A DNA stretch of 64,000 bases, taken from the NCBI GenBank assembly GCA_024256265.1, contig JACGUK010000006.1, forward strand, positions 1-64,000. The letters are read 5' to 3'. The translations under genes and the position numbers were made by a program. This document shows, one piece after another, positions 59,059-64,000 of this stretch (within the stretch, counting starts at the first letter, position 1; every line of letters starts with the position of its first letter). Below the pieces are notes generated by a model. That model had not been told where the DNA came from and ran no database searches. It worked only from the letters and a program-made list of their open reading frames with translations. Source of the stretch: an archaeon. GTDB taxonomy: Archaea; Thermoproteota; Nitrososphaeria; Nitrososphaerales; JACAEJ01.

Positions 59059-60468
59059 ATGAGCAGTCTCTCTGGTTTTCTAAAAAGTATCTCAATAATA
59101 TTACCTGAAGTTCCTAAACCTCAAAGGAAATTGTCTTTAACGATGAGGTTAATCTGGACAGCTTTAGTCTTAGCTATCTACTTTGTCATGTCTGAGATTC
59201 CATTGTATGGAGTTGGAAAACCAGGTACAGACCCTTTGGCTTACTCAAGAATAATCTTTGCATCCAGTCAAGGCACTCTAATGGAGCTTGGTATAGGTCC
59301 TATAGTCACAGCAGGCTTGATCACACAACTCCTTAGAGGAGCAAATATAATAAAGCTGGATTTTAAAAAGCCTGAGGATAGGGCTCTATTCACATCTGCT
59401 ACTAAGCTCTTGACTATGATTGTCATACTTATAGAAGCTCTTGGTTACACGATAGGAGGCGTCTATGGTAGAAATCTATCTTTTATGGCAATGAGCATAA
59501 TAGTGATACAACTTTTCAGTGCTAGTGTTATGGTGATGCTCTTTGATGAACTCGTTCAGAAGGGTTGGGGTATTGGTAGCGGTATAAGCTTGTTCATAAT
59601 GGCAGGCGTAGCCCAGCAAATAGTATGGTATCTCTTCAACCCTTTAGAAAATTTTGGCTTCTTTCCCTTTCTCATAGATGCTTTGTTTAGAGGATCATTT
59701 TATGAAGTTATATTAAGACCTGGAGCCCTTCCAAGCTTGATAGGATTTATCATGACGATAGCTGTAATCCTCCTATTAATTTATGCTGAAGGAGTAAGGG
59801 TTGAAGTCCCTATAACATCATCGAAGTACAAAGGATTCTCTGGAGTTTATCCTATTAAGCTACTTTATGTATCAGTAGTTCCAGTAATATTAGTTTCAGT
59901 GCTACTGACAGATATAATATTCTTTTCACAGTTCATCTGGTCTAACTATAATGTAGGCAATACAAACCCATGGCTCAACTGGATAGGGACAGGAACTTAT
60001 GATCCATTGACAGGCGATATAGTCTATCCAACAGGCGGTTTGGTTTATTATATGAATCCACCACATAGCTTGAATGTAGCTATGGCAGATCCTTTAAGGG
60101 CTATTTCTTACGTATTTTTCATGGTCACTTTATGTGTTATCTTCTCTAAGCTCTGGGTCGAGATAGGAGGATTAGCACCCAAAGAAGTAGCCAAAAGCCT
60201 GATGGATGCAGATGTTCAAGTGCCAGGCTTCAGAAAGGCAGAAGCATCGATAGGAACAGTTCTGGCTAAGTATATACCACCTATCACTATATTAGGCGGT
60301 ATCATCATAGGTCTCCTTGCATCTCTATCAGATCTTTTAGGCGTCTTCGGCTCTGGAACAGGAATACTTTTGATGATAGGCATAATCATGCAGTATTATC
60401 AAATACTAGTAAGAGAGCAATTTGAGGAAATGCTACCAAGGCTTGCTGGAATTTTAGGAAGAAGGTAA
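59059..60468 (+). CDS. secY: Preprotein translocase subunit SecY
   Basis: A 469-residue channel with ten transmembrane segments. The plug and signature regions are seen in FASSQGTLMELGIGPIVTAGLITQLLRGA (TM2) and QKGWGIGSGISLFIMAGVAQQIVWY. The C-terminal ...LVREQFEEMLPRLAGILGRR is typical. It exports and inserts proteins, including the secreted proteins in this window. Its position in the ribosomal operon is conserved. Confidence 0.97.
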   Translation: MSSLSGFLKSISIILPEVPKPQRKLSLTMRLIWTALVLAIYFVMSEIPLYGVGKPGTDPLAYSRIIFASSQGTLMELGIGPIVTAGLITQLLRGANIIKLDFKKPEDRALFTSATKLLTMIVILIEALGYTIGGVYGRNLSFMAMSIIVIQLFSASVMVMLFDELVQKGWGIGSGISLFIMAGVAQQIVWYLFNPLENFGFFPFLIDALFRGSFYEVILRPGALPSLIGFIMTIAVILLLIYAEGVRVEVPITSSKYKGFSGVYPIKLLYVSVVPVILVSVLLTDIIFFSQFIWSNYNVGNTNPWLNWIGTGTYDPLTGDIVYPTGGLVYYMNPPHSLNVAMADPLRAISYVFFMVTLCVIFSKLWVEIGGLAPKEVAKSLMDADVQVPGFRKAEASIGTVLAKYIPPITILGGIIIGLLASLSDLLGVFGSGTGILLMIGIIMQYYQILVREQFEEMLPRLAGILGRR

Positions 60469-60529
60469 CTAAGAAAAACATTTTAACTTAGCAAAAATTT
60501 CACTTAATTGCTTCTATAAGGTGTTGTCT

Positions 60530-61111
60530 TTGGTAAGCACTAAGAGGATCATAATAGTTGGCATTCCAGGAGTTGGTAAGACTACAGTTGTCAATAAAGT
60601 AGTAGAAATGATAAAGAAAAAGAACTTTGCTGTAGAGTCTGTAGTGTTTGGCACAGTTATGTTCGAGGAAGCAAAAAAGCTTTGTATCAAGCATAGAGAT
60701 GAGATGAGGAAGTTGCCAGTAGATGAGCAAAGAAAGCTTCAGATAGAAGCTGCTAATAGCATAGCAAGGATGGAAGCAGATTTTTTAATCGTAGACACTC
60801 ACCTTTTAATCAATACAAAAGAGGGATATTGGCCTGGTCTTCCCCTTGAAGTCTTGAAAGCTTTGTCGCCTAGCAATATTGTTCTGATAGAGGCTTTACC
60901 CCTAGAGATAATCTCAAGGCGCATGAGAGACTCTGAAAGGTATAGAGACTTTGCTGATGAGATAGAGATTGCTAAAGAGATAGAGATTGCGAGAAGTATG
61001 CTGAGTACTATAGGAGTAATAACTGGAGCCCCTATACTTATGGTCATGAATAGAGAGAATCATATAGAAGATGTTACCAACCAAATCTTGAGAGCCCTTG
61101 GGGTGATTTAA
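60530..61111 (+). CDS. adkA: Archaeal adenylate kinase
   Basis: A 193-residue kinase with the P-loop GIPGVGKTTVV and the archaeal-type acceptor region RKLPVDEQRKLQIEAA. It converts AMP and ATP to two ADP. The start is TTG 60530, since AAGGTG six bases upstream is a plausible ribosome binding site; GTG 60521 is also in frame. It follows secY as in many Archaea. Confidence 0.93.
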   Translation: MVSTKRIIIVGIPGVGKTTVVNKVVEMIKKKNFAVESVVFGTVMFEEAKKLCIKHRDEMRKLPVDEQRKLQIEAANSIARMEADFLIVDTHLLINTKEGYWPGLPLEVLKALSPSNIVLIEALPLEIISRRMRDSERYRDFADEIEIAKEIEIARSMLSTIGVITGAPILMVMNRENHIEDVTNQILRALGVI

Positions 61112-61570
61112 ATGACAGAAATTATCCTGATGTATACTTTTTTAGTAGCATTGACTGCCATAATCTTGAATATAATCTCTAATGTAGCTACTCGTTTATT
61201 GACAGATGTGGGAAGAGCAAGAAGAATTCGTGCCGAGGTTAGAGCCTTCAGAAAAGAACTGAGGCAAGCTATGCTTGCTAAAGATAAGGCTAAGGAGGAA
61301 AAGCTGAGAAAAAAGGAAAAGCAGATGATGAAGTTGGAGATGAAGGTAAGTACGGAAAGAATGAAACCTATGCTCCTCTTCTGGATTCCATTCATAATCA
61401 TCTATTATCTTCTTGCTAGCTTCATTGGTGGGTATAATACTATCGTTGCTATATCGCCTATGCCATTACCTATAATAGGTACAGAGATCGGACTAATCTG
61501 GTGGTATTTGATATCATCTTTAGCCTTTAGTGCTATAATAACAAAGCTTCTCGGTACTAGCCTAGATTGA
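61112..61570 (+). CDS. DUF106/EMC3-like membrane insertase family protein
   Basis: A 152-residue protein with three hydrophobic segments and a charged cytoplasmic coiled coil (RAFRKELRQAMLAKDKAKEEKLRKKEKQMMKLEMKV). It is the archaeal DUF106 family, related to Oxa1/YidC and EMC3/TMCO1 insertases; the LLTDVGRARRIRAEVRAFRKE start is typical. It probably helps insert membrane proteins with SecY. It overlaps cmk. Confidence 0.9.
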   Translation: MTEIILMYTFLVALTAIILNIISNVATRLLTDVGRARRIRAEVRAFRKELRQAMLAKDKAKEEKLRKKEKQMMKLEMKVSTERMKPMLLFWIPFIIIYYLLASFIGGYNTIVAISPMPLPIIGTEIGLIWWYLISSLAFSAIITKLLGTSLD

Positions 61571-62190
61571 TCAAAGTGAATCAGATGAGAGTTAAAAAAG
61601 AAGGTAAAAATATCGTAATATGCATTTCAGGGATGGCAGGTACTGGAAAGAGCACTTTAGCCAAGAGAATAGCTGAAAGATACGGTCTAAATTACTTTTC
61701 AGGTGGGGATGCTTTAAAGCAGTTAGCCATGGAAAAAGGATTTGAACCAAAAGGTGATGGATGGTGGGAGAGCAAGGAAGGTTTAAAATTTCTAGAAGAG
61801 AGGGAGAAAGATAAAAGATCCGATGAAAAGGTTGATAATAAATTACTCATGATGGCAAACAAAGGTAACGTTGTACTTGACAGCTGGACTATGCCATGGC
61901 TCTTTAAGAAAGAGGCATTCAAGATCTGGTTAAAAGCCTCTTTAGAGGTTAGGGCTGAGAGGGCTGCAAAAAGGGATTCAATAGAAGCTGAAATCATCAT
62001 AAAAATCATCAAAGAGAAGGATGAGAGGACTAGATCGATATATAAGAGCCTTTATGGATTCGATTTTGGTGGAGATTTCTCTCCCTTCGATCTTATATTG
62101 AATACAGATAAGTTCAATCCTGATGAAGTCCATGACATAGTCTCTAAAGCTATTGATATTTACATAAAAAATCGTATAAAGAAAAAATAG
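61567..62190 (+). CDS. cmk: Cytidylate kinase
   Basis: A 207-residue archaeal-type CMP kinase. The P-loop is CISGMAGTGKSTLAKRIAERYGL, followed by FSGGDALKQLA and VVLDSWTMPWLF. It phosphorylates CMP to CDP. It starts at TTG 61567, sharing bases with the DUF106 stop; ATG 61585 is possible. Confidence 0.93.
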   Translation: MIKVNQMRVKKEGKNIVICISGMAGTGKSTLAKRIAERYGLNYFSGGDALKQLAMEKGFEPKGDGWWESKEGLKFLEEREKDKRSDEKVDNKLLMMANKGNVVLDSWTMPWLFKKEAFKIWLKASLEVRAERAAKRDSIEAEIIIKIIKEKDERTRSIYKSLYGFDFGGDFSPFDLILNTDKFNPDEVHDIVSKAIDIYIKNRIKKK

Positions 62191-62243
62191 GTAACACAAA
62201 GAGTTTTTAGTTTAGTTTAACAATTAAATCAGGGGATGAACTC

Positions 62244-63245
62244 TTGCAAGGTTTGATAACTATAGATGAAGATTTAACGAATGAGAGTTATGGTCATTAT
62301 CCTTACAAACGCCCCATAGAGGCTCTTTTAGATTATGGAATCATTCTTCTTGACAAGCCTTCAGGACCTACTAGCCATGAAGTCGTATCATGGGTGCGCA
62401 AGATGTTAGAAGTGGATAAAGCAGGGCATAGTGGTACTCTTGATCCTCCTGTGACAGGTCTACTCCCTGTAGGGTTAGGAGAAGGGACGAAAGCCTTATC
62501 ACTACTTTTACTTGGACCTAAAGAGTATTATGCTGTTGCAAGAATTCATGATCCTGTTAGTGAAACTAAGCTAAAAAAGGTCCTATCTGAATTCACTGGA
62601 GAAATCTATCAACGCCCCCCTCAAAGATCCTCTGTTAAGAGGACTATAAGGACTCGTGAGATCTATAATCTAGAATTGGTCGAGCAGATCGGTAAGCTGA
62701 TCCTTTTAAGAGTTCTTTGCCAAGCTGGGACCTATGTGAGAAAGCTCATCTACGATATGGGGGAAGTTCTAGGACCTGGTGCTACTATGATAGAGTTAAG
62801 AAGGACTAGAGTTAGCGATCTAAGCGAATTAGATGGATTAGTCAGGCTTCATGATCTATTAGAAGCTGTTTATGAATGGAAGGAGGAAGGAAGAGAGGAT
62901 AAGATTAGGCAGTTGATAAAGCCTATAGAGTTTGCAACATCTTCACTTAAAGCTGTTGTAATTCGTGACTCAGCCGTCGATGCCATATGCCATGGAGCAA
63001 AGTTAGCAGTACCTGGAATATTGCAGCTATCTCCTGATATTGTAAAAGGAGAAATCGTTTGCATTTACACTTTGAAAAAAGAGCTAGTAGCTATAGGAGA
63101 AGCTTTGATGTCAACAAAAGAGATAGAGGATGCAAGCAAAGGCATAGCTTTTTCAACAAAGCGTGTAATAATGAAGGCTGGGACGTATCCTAAATTATGG
63201 CACTCTAAAAAGTCATCGAATCTTAATGAATCAGTGAGCCAATGA
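62244..63245 (+). CDS. cbf5: tRNA/rRNA pseudouridine synthase Cbf5 (TruB family)
   Basis: A 333-residue pseudouridine synthase. The catalytic Asp is in HSGTLDPPVTGLLPVGLGEGTKAL, and the QRPPQRSSVKR and GTYVRKLIYDMG motifs follow. A C-terminal PUA domain (AKLAVPGILQLSPDIVKGEIVCIYT) fits the H/ACA RNP version. It acts with Nop10, encoded at 10.1 kb, plus Gar1 and L7Ae. The start is TTG 62244 after GGGGATGA. Confidence 0.95.
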   Translation: MQGLITIDEDLTNESYGHYPYKRPIEALLDYGIILLDKPSGPTSHEVVSWVRKMLEVDKAGHSGTLDPPVTGLLPVGLGEGTKALSLLLLGPKEYYAVARIHDPVSETKLKKVLSEFTGEIYQRPPQRSSVKRTIRTREIYNLELVEQIGKLILLRVLCQAGTYVRKLIYDMGEVLGPGATMIELRRTRVSDLSELDGLVRLHDLLEAVYEWKEEGREDKIRQLIKPIEFATSSLKAVVIRDSAVDAICHGAKLAVPGILQLSPDIVKGEIVCIYTLKKELVAIGEALMSTKEIEDASKGIAFSTKRVIMKAGTYPKLWHSKKSSNLNESVSQ

Positions 63246-63250
63246 GCTAG

Positions 63251-64000
63251 ATGAAGATCAAGTTAATATCTCCTACATTCGGTGGCACGTCAGGTGTTGG
63301 TAGACATGTTGAATCTCTCTCAGAGAAATTAATGGAAAGAGGGCATGAGGTTCTCATAGTTTCTGCCAAAAATACACCATACATTCCCGTAAAGAACCTA
63401 AAAAATATTAGCTGGGCATTATTTGCATGCTTAAATAGAGAAAGGGCTGATGTTATCCATGCCCATAATTTGCCCAGCATGATCCCAGCAAAGACCATGA
63501 GAGGGAAAAAGGTCCTTTCCATTCACGGTCATTATTCATCACAAATCGAGTTATTACATGGCAAAGCCTTAGGGAGGATTATGAGTTTGTATGAAAAGAA
63601 AGCCTTAAACTGGGCTGATAACATCACATGTATAAGCAAAGATACCACGAATATTTACCACAAGATGGGCTTTAAAGTTGAATATGTACCAAATGCTATA
63701 GATACAGCTAGAATTGAAGATTTATGTAAAAATGTTGAGCACAAAAAAAGAAGATTAATTTATGTTGGAAGGAAGACAAAAGAGAAGGGATACGATACTC
63801 TAGTAAAAGCCTTTAAATTATTATCCCCTAATTATGAGCTAATAACAGTTCATAGTAAACCTTGGATCGAGGCTATAAAGCTCATAGCTTCCTCAGAATT
63901 ACTAGTTTTACCTAGTTTAATGGAAGGATTACCTACAGTTATTCTAGAAGCCTTTACATCTGGAACAGCTGTCATAGCATCCAATGTAGGAGGAGTCCCA
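63251..64000 (+). CDS. Glycosyltransferase family 4, 3' end beyond the window
   Basis: From ATG 63251 the frame is open to the window edge (250 codons). It begins KIKLISPTFGGTSGVGRHVESL, a GT-B glycosyltransferase N-terminus. VGRKTKEKGYDTLVKAFKLL is the loop before the nucleotide-sugar site, and EGLPTVILEAFTSGTAVIASNVGG is the family E-x7-E motif. It likely adds a sugar to a lipid-linked glycan or other surface polymer. It starts five bases after cbf5 and so is probably in the same transcript. Confidence 0.9.
   Translation, partial: MKIKLISPTFGGTSGVGRHVESLSEKLMERGHEVLIVSAKNTPYIPVKNLKNISWALFACLNRERADVIHAHNLPSMIPAKTMRGKKVLSIHGHYSSQIELLHGKALGRIMSLYEKKALNWADNITCISKDTTNIYHKMGFKVEYVPNAIDTARIEDLCKNVEHKKRRLIYVGRKTKEKGYDTLVKAFKLLSPNYELITVHSKPWIEAIKLIASSELLVLPSLMEGLPTVILEAFTSGTAVIASNVGGVP

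Noticed and set aside
1..64000. Insertion sequences, CRISPR arrays, rRNA genes and other complete tRNAs
   Set aside because: Looked for on both strands by motif; apart from tRNA-Arg and the cut tRNA at position 1 none was seen.

Overview
The window is a contiguous piece of an archaeal chromosome, densely packed and AT-rich. Archaeal-type information processing genes run through all of it: aRF1, primase PriS/PriL with GINS, PCNA, an RFC small subunit, aIF2alpha, Nop10, EF-1alpha, EF-2, prefoldin beta, S27e, L44e, L32e, L19e, archaeal adenylate kinase and Cbf5. A CdvB/ESCRT-III protein and the general gene repertoire point to the TACK side of the Archaea (a Nitrososphaeria/Bathyarchaeia-like lineage is my inference). 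L34e and L14e are absent from the Adk-DUF106-Cmk-Cbf5 run, where many other archaea keep them. Many genes use TTG or GTG starts, stop/start overlaps (ATGA, TTGA, GTGA) are common, and several promoters put the TATA box about 25-30 nt before the start codon, so some mRNAs are probably leaderless.

Layout. 1-5.7 kb: a cut tRNA gene, UMP kinase, an HD hydrolase, a decayed frame, aRF1 and ValRS. 5.8-9.5 kb: two small divergent genes around a hexamer repeat, a HicBA pair, and the oligosaccharyltransferase AglB; hicBA and aglB share a duplicated 43-bp promoter element. 9.6-17.1 kb: a GNAT gene, the L44e-S27e-aIF2alpha-Nop10 operon, a VapBC pair with a palindromic operator, the PriL-PriS-GINS operon, a small patch with a broken membrane gene and DUF998, and PCNA. 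17.2-24.7 kb: an SplB-like radical SAM protein fused to a helix-hairpin-helix domain in an operon with a JAMM protease, several small genes, Nnr, a site-2 protease, and a MoaD-like carrier beside a threonine-synthase-like enzyme. 24.8-35.9 kb: CdvB, an OB-fold protein, a GlcNAc-1-P transferase, two nucleotide-sugar enzymes, MFS, prefoldin beta, a DHH phosphoesterase, phosphohexuloisomerase and EF-2. 36-43.4 kb: a secreted protein, a HEPN/MNT pair, RFC, HisRS and a large secreted beta-helix protein. 43.5-54.4 kb: a second threonine synthase, ArgRS, a HAD phosphatase, a BECR-like/DUF2283 pair, tRNA-Arg(CCG), EF-1alpha, S10, and an inverted second beta-helix gene followed by the tail of a third. 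54.6-64 kb: an F420-dependent reductase-like gene, then L6-L32e-L19e-L18-S5-L30-L15-SecY-Adk-DUF106-Cmk-Cbf5 and the start of a glycosyltransferase.

How the parts fit. Replication (primase, GINS, PCNA, RFC), translation and division genes form the stable backbone. A second theme is the cell surface: AglB, a dolichyl-phosphate GlcNAc-1-P transferase, enzymes for an N-acylated amino-uronic acid sugar, a glycosyltransferase, and at least three secreted proteins. A third theme is small toxin-antitoxin-type pairs (HicBA, VapBC, HEPN/MNT, BECR-like/DUF2283), several with palindromic operators. The most interesting candidate system is the combination of a MoaD/ThiS-like carrier ending in GG, an adjacent PLP beta-family enzyme and a nearby JAMM protease. 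This recalls the actinobacterial CysO-CysM-Mec cysteine pathway but is built from a threonine-synthase-type enzyme.
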